Origin: Phanerochaete sordida | Taxonomy: Eukaryota > Basidiomycota > Agaricomycetes > Polyporales > Phanerochaetaceae | Direction: 5' to 3' | Assembly: GCA_019973155.2 (NCBI GenBank) | Contig: BPQB01000018.1 | Span: 186,001-250,000, forward strand | DNA length: 64,000 nucleotides | In this document: in pieces, positions 45,332 through 55,509 of the stretch | Position numbering within the stretch: the first letter of the stretch is position 1 | Layout of the letters: every line of letters starts with the position of its first letter | Translations under genes and position numbers: made by a program | The notes under the pieces: model-generated | Database searches by the model: none | The model's input: the letters and a program-made list of their open reading frames with translations, nothing else | Told to the model about the DNA's origin: nothing

Positions 45332-45671
45332 GCGGACGCGAGCTGTAATTCTACGCTCCTGGGATGAGAATCTGCGAGAAAGTGAGAAATACTGCGCATA
45401 CATACAGAATTTTCTGCCGCCGCAATTTTCTGGAGGTTCGTGGGCTTCGCAGTGGTCGTGGGCGGAGGCAAAGGAATGACTTCACAGGAACGCGTCCGCG
45501 GTGGACGCGCATCGTAGGCGCCCAAGTAGCCTATCCGTCCTCCAACGACGATAGGAGATGGCTGCTTGCTCTCCTTCTACCCTCTGCCATACCTGCAGTC
45601 ATCTCGCGAACTGCGGATAGTATCTGTATTGACTGTTGAGGATATCGCGACCTGAACGCTATCGAGAAGAA
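45332..45671. other. divergent intergenic region, WD40 / GS-like gene
   Basis: Upstream region of both neighbours. No further gene or clear motif recognised. Confidence 0.4.
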
Positions 45672-47774
45672 ATGGCTACGAAATTCGCGCCTAACACTGT
45701 CGAGGAGCTCAAGGAGCTGCTCAAGAACGACGCGAAGGTCAAGGTCGCAGGTGCGCTCCATAACTCTGCAGGCTCGTCCCCTTGCTAACTCTCCAATCCA
45801 GGCGTCGATGGTCAGTGATCTCGCAAGCCACCTCTCCACCAGCCCACTGACTGTCGCACTCCCAGTCGACGGCGTCCTGCGGGGCAAGTACATGGTACGC
45901 GGCTCCTGTGCGCGCCCCTAAGCCCCGCTCACGTCCCTGTCGTCATCAGTCCACGGAGAAGTTCCTCAGCGCCGTGTCCGGCGGCGGCTTCGGGTTCTGC
46001 AGCGTTATCTTGTGCGTGCCCCCTTCTCCGTTTCATACCGCGCAGCTGACCGCGGCTCGATCTCCCGGTCGTGTGCGCGCGCGACAGCGGCTGGGACATG
46101 CACGACCTCGTGTACCCGAGCGAGCTCCTGATCTCGAACCGCGCGAACGGCTACAGGGACCTCCTCGCGCGCATCGACCTCGCGACGTACCGCCGCATCC
46201 CCTGGGAGGGCAACGTCCCGTTCTTCCTCGTGTCCTTCCTCGACCCCGACACCAGGGAGCCGATTTGTGCGGACCCGCGCGGCGTGCTTAAGACCGTGAC
46301 GGAGCGCGCGGCAGCTAAGGGGTACCAGTGCTACGCTGGCTGCGAGTATGAGGTGTGTAGCCTGGGTTAGATGGAGCGGGGCATCGCTGACGGCTTGGGC
46401 CACAGTATTTCCAGTTCAAAGGTAGTCTGCTGGATGTCAACGCGTGGATCGTTCTCACATGCACGAAACAGAGACGCCACAAAGCGCAGCAGACAAGAAG
46501 TTCACGAACCTGCAGCCGCTGACCGCTGGCAGTACGTGGACACGCCTACGGCTCTTTTATTCATATTGACTGGCGGCAGTGCACGGCTACTCCCTGCTAC
46601 GCACCCAGCTGAACAACACCTACTTCAACGACCTCTTCGACGAGACCGCCAAGTTCGAGGTCCCGCTCGAGGGACACCACACCGAGACCGGCCCCGGTGT
46701 GTACGAGACAGCGCTCGCGTATACCAGTGCGATGCGCATGGCAGACAACGCCCAGCTGTTCAAGTACTCGGCGAAGAGCATTGGAATGCAGCACGGGATA
46801 ATACCCAGCTTCATGGCGAAGCCTTGGGGAAACGTGCGTCATCCCTTCGTCGCATATATGCGTGGTGATTTGACACTTTTTTGCAGCTTCCTGGCTGCAG
46901 TGGGTGAGTACTAATGCGGGCGCACCTTCACATCGGCTCAATGACATTGCAGGCACATTCACGTCTCCCTGAGGGACGCCAGCGGCAAGCCGGTATTCGC
47001 TGTGTCTGAATCAGAATTGAAGAACGGAAGGGAAGGCGCAGCAAACTCAGAGACGAAATTCATAAGCAAGGAAGCCGAGTGGTTCCTGGCCGGCATTCTC
47101 GATGGTCTTCCGGATGGTGCGCAGTCTTGCAGCTGACCTCTGGGCATTCTGCTCATACTACTTTCTCAGTCATGCCCGCGGTATGAAACCTAGGAAAGTG
47201 CCATCCAGATATTTGTGCCTTACCCTTTTATCTCCAGCTCGTTCCAACGATCAACGGATACAAACGCCTTGTCGGTGGCGAGGCCTTCTGGGCTCCTAAC
47301 GCGGTGACGTACGGCTACGACTCGCGCGCCGCGTCCATCCGCATCATCTGCCCGCCCTCCGTGCCGGCCGCAGCGACCAGATTCGAAGTGCGCGTCCCCG
47401 GCGCCGACATGAACCCCTACTTCGCGCTGTCCGCGATCTTCGCCCTCGGCCTGCGCGGCATCGAGAAGAAGCTGAGCCTGTCCACGCCGCCCATCAGCCA
47501 GCTGCAGCCCGAGGACCGCAAGACGGGCAAGGTGCAGATGCTGCCCGTCTCGCTCGAGGCCGCGACGGAGCGCATGATGCGCAAGGGCAGCGTCGCGCGC
47601 GAGGCGAGCGTCCTCGGCGACGACTTCGTGGACCACTTCGGCGGCACGAGGCAGCATGAGGTCAAACTCTGGAACGAGGCGGTGACCAACTGGGAAGGTG
47701 AGCTGCATCCGCTATGATGTGACCTGGGCTGATCATTGTCGCTTTCAGTGGAGAGGTACCTAGAGCTTGCTTAA
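45672..47774 (+). CDS. glutamine-synthetase-like (type I, FluG/PuuA-related) enzyme
   Basis: Belongs to the GS I-like ligases that join ammonia or an amine to a gamma-carboxylate. It differs from the ordinary eukaryotic GS II. Start MATKFAPNTVEELKELLKND. A 9-base micro-exon (45802-45810) is needed to read AGVDVDGVLRGKYM, the conserved N-terminal motif. Later: GWDMHDLVYPSELLISNRAN, GYQCYAGCEYEYFQFKET, PLEGHHTETGPGVYETALAY (active-site region), IPSFMAKPWGNLPGCSGHIH, PTINGYKRLVGGEAFWAPNA and RFEVRVPGADMNPYFALSAI. The last exon gives EVERYLELA, stop 47772. Around ten exons; full length. Substrate cannot be told from sequence; a gamma-glutamyl-polyamine synthetase role is possible. Confidence 0.88.
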
Positions 47775-48558
47775 GCCACAAAGAATATCTGGAACTTCGG
47801 AAGTCTGTAATGATAGGAGCGGTGTCTTCACGCAATGGAATACTGGACATCATCTCAGTCGTCGTGTTCATCGACGTGTTGAGGATATACGAGCAGATGC
47901 CTCTACTGAGCCCTTGCTCATGCGATGCCAATCAAGGGGGCCCTCTAACCAAGGGCTGAGGCTCGCTGTGAGTTGGAGTATACACTCTTGCCGCTTGCTC
48001 TGCTGATGCCTACCCAGTACCGCCCATGTTCGGCGGAGGTCAGCGCCCTCCCTGGGTACCCACCTGACTTGATAACGCCACATTCGGCGAGAGCTGTCAC
48101 CGACGAACGCCGGACGCCGAGCGGGACGGCTATGCAGGGGTCCATGCCCCTGGATGTAGCGCGTCCTCAGCCGCTATAGCGGAGTTGGCATACTCATTGT
48201 CGACCCCGTGAAGAGGCCGCACGCGCATCCGCAGCCAATACTGGCCGCCTCCCGCTTGCGATAGCAGCCGTCGCATCAACGGCAGCCGTAAGTGCCCTGC
48301 GCATCAGCGACATGGCGTGGGGTGAAACGGTGGCGCCCTCGGGGAGGTGGGCAGCAAGGTCGGTGATCATCAGTCCTCCATTCAACGCCTGTGTCTTTGC
48401 CGGCAATGAGGCTTGAAAGCGGACTGTTCGGCGCGCAGAGTGTGCCACTCTATGGCGGTTGGGGCGATCATGAGGATGGTGCATATATATGTACCTGCCT
48501 CGTCCACCGCAAAAGATACGTCCAGATTGGCCTCGCCCTCTAGGTTTTCGCCATCGAA
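47775..48558. other. intergenic, nothing recognised
   Basis: 3' flank of the GS-like gene and promoter of the DUF6534 gene. An open minus-strand frame near 48194-48370 is Ala/Arg-rich and has no support. An upstream exon of the DUF6534 gene could lie just before 48559. Confidence 0.4.
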
Positions 48559-50628
48559 ATGATCTACCACACGACGCTCGGTGCTGGTCTACTTGGTGGA
48601 TACCTGACCGCTGTGTATGTCTTGTCCCCACTGTCTTCTCGTCCGTGAAGGAATTCCGTCGTACTTACCTTTGCTCTTGTAATCAGGATGTACGGCATGC
48701 TGTGCTTGCAGTGCTGGAGCTTCCTCCAGAGATACAAACGCGACGAGAAGTTGCTCAGAGTCTCGGTGAGGAGGATATATCTTCGCCGTCTCCACCCACC
48801 GATTCAATCTGAACGGTGTGTTCTCAGGTGTTATCTTTGTGGTACGTGTTGCCTATAATCGAGCAGCCGGTGGGCTATAGGAAGAATATCCTAAATCAAG
48901 GCTTCTGGGAACCCTGCATGCGGCCCTCGTAGGGCATGTCTTGTATTCGTATGCCACACACATATCGTCGAGATCGTTTGCATCTTCTGACAGGCCTCGA
49001 ACAGGTATCTGGTCCTAAACTTCAGCAACCCTGAGGTCTTGCTTGCCGTTCCCTGGTACGCCACTGTTCTTCCTCGTCGATGCGACCTCCTGAGCTTCGA
49101 CATCCAGGAGCACTGCTGTAAGTACTTAGGTTGCTTGACCACTGCGGTCTGCAATATTTGACGGGCAAAGTCTAGCGCGATAGTCACGGTCAGTAGGTCA
49201 AGGGCTACAGCATGCCAATCGCTGACGCATGCTAATAGGGAGTCACTACGCTTATCGTGCAGAGGTAACCGCACCCTTGCAGATGGGATACCTCAACTGA
49301 TACTTCGAAAAATCAGCTGGTACTGCTACCGTGTGTGGATCAGTGAGCTAGTCTATTCTCCTGCACGAAATCTGTCAACTAACCTCTTCACGCGATCAGT
49401 GAGCGACAGGAACCGATTGGTGACATACCCGCTGGTGAGCTGCAAGAGCAATTGTTGACGACATGGAGTGAAAGCTGATCCAGAGTCTTCGCTAGGTATT
49501 GACCGTCAATATTGCCGTCGGTAGGAAGACAGCTACTCGTACTCCTTTCTTTTCTGATCCACGAGGCCTTACGACTATCAGGATTTGGAATGGGTGTGTG
49601 GCCTCCGTTCGATCACGATGCGTTCTCATGAGACGATAACTTAGCCTCGAACATCAAGCTGTCAGTTCTTTTCGCTTATCGTCATTGTCTGCATTGCGCT
49701 AACTCTCGAACAGCTTCCTGATTCCGAATTTCTCATTCTTCGTAGACCAACACGTGCGGCCCCACGTCTCATCTTTCGCTGCGGTACACGCTAAGAATAT
49801 ATTCAGTGGCTTTTCTTCGTGTCTCTAGGCCTCTTCGCTGCCGCCGACGTATACATCGCTCTGGTACTCTGCTTCCTCCTGTACCGCCAGCGCGAGGGCC
49901 TCACCCGGCGGTATGTCAATGATTGAACCTTTCTGCGCATATGATCTGACACGATGAATTCATCACCTGAATACGCTGCTCTAGCACGTATTCCATGGTC
50001 AACACTATAATGATATACACGGTGAACACTGGATTGATCACAAGGTACGAGACGCTCGCTGTTACACAGCAGTCGACTGATGACTCTACCGTAGTGTGTT
50101 CGCCGTCGCGGATGTGACCACAGCGAGTATAGACCAGCTTATGCACGTAGCTGCGCTAATGCTGGCCTGTTCCCAGTGTGCAGCGATGCCCAACAACTTC
50201 ATATTCGTCGCAAGTGAGTGCCTTCACAGGCATGAAAGGCCTCCTGAGACTAATCTTCGCGAAGTCTACTTTTTATTGAACGGTCGTGCGTGCTACCTTT
50301 CCGCTTCTACGTGATGAGCCCACCAGCTGAACGGTTCGCATCCAGTCTATTCGAACTCGCTGCTAGCTTCGTAGGTGGTCTTGCGCATGATTCATGGTTT
50401 CCCTGTGCTCATACCCTGGATAGGCTCAATGCTCGTGACTATCTGTCGCGATGTCACGAGTCAGGCATGACACCAGCCCCCATGACGAGTATCAAGTTCG
50501 CGCAGAGCGTGCAGGTCATGGTCCGTATGACTCTCTTGCTGATGACCGGTGCTGATACTGACGATGGCGACAAAGGAGAGCGGCATTGCACATACAGAAT
50601 CTTCGGAGGACGGACCTGGAGAGTCTGA
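48559..50628 (+). CDS. DUF6534-type seven-helix membrane protein in many tiny exons
   Basis: No long open frame, but joining GT-AG exons gives a continuous basidiomycete DUF6534 protein: MIYHTTLGAGLLGGYLTAV, MYGMLCLQCWSFLQRYKRDE, VLSLWLLGTLHAALVGHVLY, SYLVLNFSNPEVLLAVPWST, VTTLIVQSWYCYRVWIMSDR, NRLVTYPL, GLFAAADVYIALVLCFLLYR, RRTYSMVNTIMIYTVNTGLI, MPNNFIFVAIYFLLNVYSNS and LLASLNARDYLSRCHESG, stop 50628. About 16 exons, including ones of 14 (48828-48841), 10 (49108-49117), 26 (49239-49264) and 26 (49317-49342) bases. Exons between 49500 and 49830 are less certain. Family function unknown; start may be further upstream. Confidence 0.7.
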
Positions 50629-50894
50629 GAAGCTCTAACACGGGGCGGAGGTGTGAGGCGAAGCACACGCAGAGTGATCCATCTATACACGCCTAAATAA
50701 AAAGCACTGTGTCGCTACGACAATTAGCCCTACTGTACGGAGCACCCAGAGACAAATGAGAATTAGCACGGGTGCACTAGCCAGTGTACCCGCTCCTTAT
50801 CAGCAGCCCCACTATTAGCCCAATATATACCATGCCAGCAGCACCAGGCTACCAGCTCCCAAATCCATGTCAAACCTATTCCGCGGCACGCCTT

Positions 50895-52178
50895 CTATAT
50901 GCACGACACGCGCAAGGTGCCTCTATCCTTGAACCCGGGCAAGCGCTCCGTGATCGCGTCGCGGACCTCGTCCTCGAGCTTGCTCCCGCGCGTGCACGCG
51001 TCGCAGTTGACGTAGAAGCGCACCGTGAGGCCTTGGAACTCGCGCTTCGCGAGCTCGGCGTCGATGCGCGGCCAGTCGAGGCCCGCGAGGCCCTGCGCGT
51101 CGGGCGTCTCGAGCTCGAAGGTCACCTCACGCAGGTGCGGCGACTGCAGGTCCGCGAGCATGAGCGCGACCCACGGGAAGAGGTGCGCGGAGAGGAACGT
51201 CCGCGCGCTGGCCAGCGTCACGTCGAGCCCGCCGAACGACAGCGAGCGCAGCGCCGTGTTGTGCACCAGGCTCACGTGGTTGTGCAGGACGGCTGCGCGG
51301 GATCGGTGCGGTTAGCGCCTGGCGTGCAGAGCGCGGTGGACACACTCACTTTCTTCCGCGATGCCGGACGGGAACTCGATTTGCAGGCGTTCAAGCGAGG
51401 AGCCGCTCGCCTGGAGAAGGTCGCCCAGAGCCTTTGTGTTGTCTAGTTCCCTCCAGCACAGCTGGATGGTGCGGAGCTTCTGTTCCGATGGGTGACTCAG
51501 GATCCATTCCGTGACCAAGGTTGGTGAGGACCGCGGGTCCAAGAAGAGGTAGCTCAGGTGCATCTTCTTGGTGTCGTGATGTGATTGCGCCAGCGAGATC
51601 AACTCTGCTGCCGATGATGGGGTGGTGGAGGATTCAGAGTCCCAGGAGACCGCGTGGAAGTAGAGCTCCTCGAGGTCGGGGAACGCGTCGAGGAAGTCCA
51701 ACACGTCGCCAGACGCGTGGAAGCGCACCTCAAAGAGCAGGAGGGTCCGGACACCCTTGAACACCGCCTTATACGCGTCCCGTGTGTCCGGTGCGAGAGA
51801 GGTCCACCGCAAGCGGCTAAGCGCGAGTGTGTTCACCCGGCCGTGCACCCCCAGCGTCCGCGCTATCTCTGCCGAGACATTCACCCACGCGTCGTCCTCG
51901 ACCCCGCGGTTGTCAGTGCCAACCCCGGAATATTGCGCGCTGATAGTCAGCTTGCGGACGCAGCGGGCGATGGCGGGGCTGTTCGCCATGAGCGCGGAGA
52001 GCTGTGTGCAGGTCGCCTCGGAGGACAGCCGGATGGTGCGGAAGAGGTGCAGACGGGTGCTGGGGACCCAGGAGCGGCAGACGAGGCTGCACACTCTCAG
52101 GGTCTTTGCATCGTCCCAGAGGTGGTCGAGAGTCTCATCGAAGAGCTCTGGAGGGAGGACAGGGCCTCTTGAAGACAT
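50895..52178 (-). CDS. F-box protein with LRR-like C-terminus
   Basis: Start MSSRGPVLPPELFDETLDHL, then WDDAKTLRVCSLVCRSWVPS and RLHLFRTIRL, a clear F-box (binds Skp1 in SCF ubiquitin ligases). The remainder has irregular leucine-rich segments (VRKLTISAQYSG, GRVNTLALSRLRWTSL, FPDLEELYFHAVSW, LRTIQLCWRELDNTKALGDL, ALRSLSFGGLDVTLASA), a pattern typical of the large agaricomycete F-box family. One intron near 51340-51290. Target unknown. Divergent from PAM17. Confidence 0.82.
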
Positions 52179-52487
52179 CTACAGAGGTCGCGGGCGTGCG
52201 TGAGCGATAATTCTGAGCTACTCGCGGCCGTCACGCACCTTCTCCTCGTCGACTTTAGGGTGTTGGTCGCCGTCCCGCCTGGCGTGTGTTGGTGGGAGAT
52301 AGGCAAGGTGAGACTCCGGTCAGACTCCGGGGTTTTATTGCAGGGCACCGTTTCGGGAAACGCTGCCTTCGTGATCAAAATTGATTGATTGGATCTATCT
52401 CCCGATCTCCCAGACTCGGTCGTAGTCGCCGTCGGCCGCCCTCGGTTCACCTTCCTTCATTCCGTTGAGTTCATCCCGACGCCGACG
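52179..52487. other. divergent intergenic region, F-box / PAM17
   Basis: Shared upstream region of 309 bases. No gene or clear motif. Confidence 0.4.
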
Positions 52488-53467
52488 ATGTCCAACCCAC
52501 CATTACTGCACCCACTTGCCGCCTCGCTGCGCACGACATGTCTCTCGTCGAGAGGCTCGTTTAACCTCCAGGCGTCCGCTCGCCTCCGTTTTGTGCGCTG
52601 CAAGTCCAACAAAGCCGCCAAGGCGTCGGCGAACGTCAAGCCTACTTCCGCCACCACAAGCGAGGTCGAGGCTGCGCTCAAGCATGCGGAGAAGGGTGGC
52701 GTGTCAGAGGTCGAGAAGGAGATTCTCACCTGGCCCGAATACCTTTCTATCCGTAAGAACAAACGGCGTTGGGAGACGGTACGCGCACCTGCACTTCCCT
52801 CGCTCACCAGGCTTACTCACCGCCCTTTCACCTAGGCACTGACAATACCGTTGACCGCCGCCGGCTTTGTGGGAGGCGTCATGTTCTTCGGCGAGATGCA
52901 GATGGACCCATCAAAACCGATATTCGTACGTTCATGGTACACAGTTATGTTGGCTATCCACTCACCGTTTGCGCTATACTCCTAGAACCTTGACCCTATG
53001 ATTGTGTACGGTGCTGGAACCCTCGGCTGCGCTGGTGCGTAGTATGTGCATGTCTCAAGGACACTGAACTCACGTGCATGCTAGGCTTTGGCTACCTTAT
53101 GGGCCCTATGCTTGGCTCAGCGATATGGCGCATGAGCCATCGCAGGACAATGAAGCTTATTGAGGCGAAGGACCGCGAGTTCCACAGCCGCATCGTCAAA
53201 AACCGCGTAGACCCGACTGCTCAAAGCGCTACCAACCCTGTTCCAGACTTCTATGGTGCGTCTCAGGTCGTCAGAACAGAAAGCATTGTTCATACATCTC
53301 TAACCGATCATTGAACAGGCGAAAAGATTGGCTCGCTCAACGAGTACAGGCAGGTGCGTAGCCGCGGCAGGATTGTTGGGTCAAGCGAGTGCAGGCTAAT
53401 CCGCGCTTTGCAGTGGCTGCGAGACCAAGCGAGGTACAAGCGCAAGTCCATCCTTCCGGAAGACTGA
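52488..53467 (+). CDS. PAM17: presequence translocase-associated motor subunit PAM17
   Basis: Inner-membrane part of the TIM23 import motor. Start MSNPPLLHPLAASLRTTCLS, an Arg/Ser-rich presequence. Mature part: EVEKEILTWPEYLSIRKNKR, RWETALTIPLTAAGFVGGVM (helix 1), NLDPMIVYGAGTLGCAGFGY and LMGPMLGSAIWR (helix 2), then RRTMKLIEAKDREFHSRIVK, NRVDPTAQSATNPVPDFYGE, KIGSLNEYRQWLRDQARYKR. All are typical of Pam17. Last codons LPED, stop 53465-53467. Five exons. Intact. Confidence 0.93.
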
Positions 53468-53618
53468 TAACGGTGTTCTTGATGACGATCTCTGTGGCCT
53501 CCAAATCGTCCGGACAGCGCTATCCACTATTTTCCAATTCTTCCCGTGCACGACAGTCTGTCGTTATACTCCATCCATTGGTGTTGCTCGGTGTAGGTAC
53601 GTTCTACCGAATGGGAAG

Positions 53619-53825
53619 TCATTTATAGCAGGCTTCTTCCTTGGATCCCTTCGGTTGAAGTAATTTGGTGGTGCGGATGCGCGTTTGCAAGGTGTACGCG
53701 TCACAGGCGATCTGTGCCAAATCTCTGCTCGCATTCCGCGTCCACTCGTTGAAGTCGCTCGCAATTGTCGCACAGCTCGTCGTGCCGACCCTGGTGGGTC
53801 GCAGGAGCATCCGAAGTGAAGACAA
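53619..53825 (-). CDS. possible small protein, 68 aa
   Basis: MSSLRMLLRPTRVGTTSCAT begins like a mitochondrial presequence, followed by FNEWTRNASRDLAQIACDAY, a plausible amphipathic helix, ending KEEACYK. It sits alone on the minus strand opposite two mitochondrial genes. No family recognised; it could be chance. Confidence 0.3.
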   Translation of the reverse strand: MSSLRMLLRPTRVGTTSCATIASDFNEWTRNASRDLAQIACDAYTLQTRIRTTKLLQPKGSKEEACYK

Positions 53826-53926
53826 GAATGTTTCTGTCTAGCACTACACTGCGTCGTGTGCCCGTAGGCGGGCGCTTGACGTGTGGCGGGGCATCGTTTG
53901 GCGTGGATGAGGTGCAGTGGTGCGTG

Positions 53927-53934
53927 TGACGTCA
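53927..53934 (+). promoter_or_regulatory. CRE/ATF-type palindrome
   Basis: TGACGTCA, the full cAMP-response-element palindrome bound by bZIP factors, about 135 bases before the DUF3429 start and 100 bases before the possible small ORF. Confidence 0.45.
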
Positions 53935-54064
53935 TGACCACTAGCAAGACGCAGCACGGCCGTGCCTACATAAACCAACAGTCCGAATACACCAGCCCAA
54001 CCAAACCCCCTTTGTGACGACGACGACGAGCTCACTGTTAAACACGACGATCTACAACCCAAAC

Positions 54065-55276
54065 ATGTTCGTGAACGCTCTCCGCGGATCCCTGCGCACC
54101 ACCGCCCCTACTCTACTCCGTCGCAATCTCGCGACGTCAACAGTGAAGAGCCCACTCCTCGCAGTCAAACAGGCACCGCTGCTCCGCGCCGCGACCCCTG
54201 TTGTCTACAACCCCTCCCAGTACGCCATCCGTGGCGTCGCCAGTCAGGTCTCTGGCCGCCCTGGCTCGCAGACCATCGAACATGCCGCGGAGAACGTCCG
54301 CGAGGAGCTCGGCAACTCTGCCGCCGACCTCGCGCGCACCATCGCCGGAGGCAACTTCTATGAAGACACAGTGAAGCCTCGTTCGGAAACTTTCGTGAGT
54401 ATCCTGACGCGCTTTCTTTGCCGTGGTACTCATGTTGTATGTAGCTCGGCATCACGAACTCCGTCGCGCACTCTGTGCCCCAACCCTACGTCGTCATGGG
54501 ACTCGCAGGCGCCCTCCCTTACCTTGGCTCGACTTTGACCACCATCTACCTCGCCCGCCAGGCTGGCGAAGCCGCCACTGGTACGCGAGTCTCCGCCATG
54601 CATACGACGTCGCTGACCCCTTGTTAGCTGCCATCAGCTCCATTGACCCTGGTGTCGCCATCACCGTCTTGCACCAGGCCCTAGACATCCAGACCACCTA
54701 TGGTGCTGTCCTCCTCTCTTTCCTCGGTGCCCTTCACTGGGGCTTCGAGTTTGCGGGCTACGGCGGCCAGAAGGGCTACAGCCGACTCTTGCTTGGTGCC
54801 TCCCCTGTTGTTTGGGGATGGGCGACCCTTGCCCTGGACCCTATGAACGCGCTGATCGCGCAATGGGTCGGCTTCACCGGCCTCTGGTACGCGGACCTCA
54901 AAGTGACCGGTAACGGGTGGGGTAAGTGCTCCGTCCAACGCGTCAGACCTTGATCATATGCTAAAGCGTTGCTTCTGCAGCTCCCAAGTGGTACTCCCAG
55001 TACCGCTTCTACCTTTCAATCCTCGTCGGTACCTGCATCATTGGCACGCTCGGCGCCACGTCCTACTGGGGCCCGGTCGGCGGCCACGGCCTCGTCAGCC
55101 ATGACCTCCAGCAGATCCGCAGGGAGCGCAAGTCGATGCACCCTGATGACCGCGGCCGCATCCCCGGCAACATCGAGGCGGTTCCCGCCCCGCCAGAGGC
55201 CGACAACTACGTGATCATCAAGAAGAAGCAGAACGACCAAAACAGTGCCGAGAACGGTGGTCAGGAGAAGCAGTAA
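54065..55276 (+). CDS. DUF3429 mitochondrial membrane protein
   Basis: Start MFVNALRGSLRTTAPTLLRR fits a mitochondrial presequence; an in-frame ATG at 54014 gives a longer, less presequence-like form. The membrane part reads VPQPYVVMGLAGALPYLGST, ITVLHQALDIQTTYGAVLLS, FLGALHWGFEFAGYGGQKGY, LLLGASPVVWGWATLALDPM and IAQWVGFTGLWYADLKVTGN, the DUF3429 (TMEM69-like) pattern. Then come a fifth helix (FYLSILVGTCIIGTLGATSY) and a charged tail. Four exons; the Trp-Ala junction before PKWYSQYRF is spliced. Function unknown; a mitochondrial inner-membrane location is inferred. Confidence 0.82.
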
Positions 55277-55509
55277 ACCTTGATCATGGATGTGTGGAAC
55301 GGATGTAACACCACATCAGCAATGGACTGTTGTACATAAGACATGTATTTCTAGTCTCCCTTTCTGTATGTATCTACGATAATGTCCTCAGCAATGTTCC
55401 TGTTTCTTGAACGTCTCAATGACCTCGCTCAAAGCGTGCTTGACGCGCGTGTCATACGCGACGCGAAATGGGCGCTTGCGGCTGTTGAACCTGGTTCGAC
55501 GCTGCCGCC

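Larger units (their letters stand above)
53468..54064. other. intergenic, with possible small ORF and CRE
   Basis: Between PAM17 and the DUF3429 gene. It holds a possible 68-codon minus-strand ORF and a perfect TGACGTCA palindrome, both listed separately. Confidence 0.4.
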
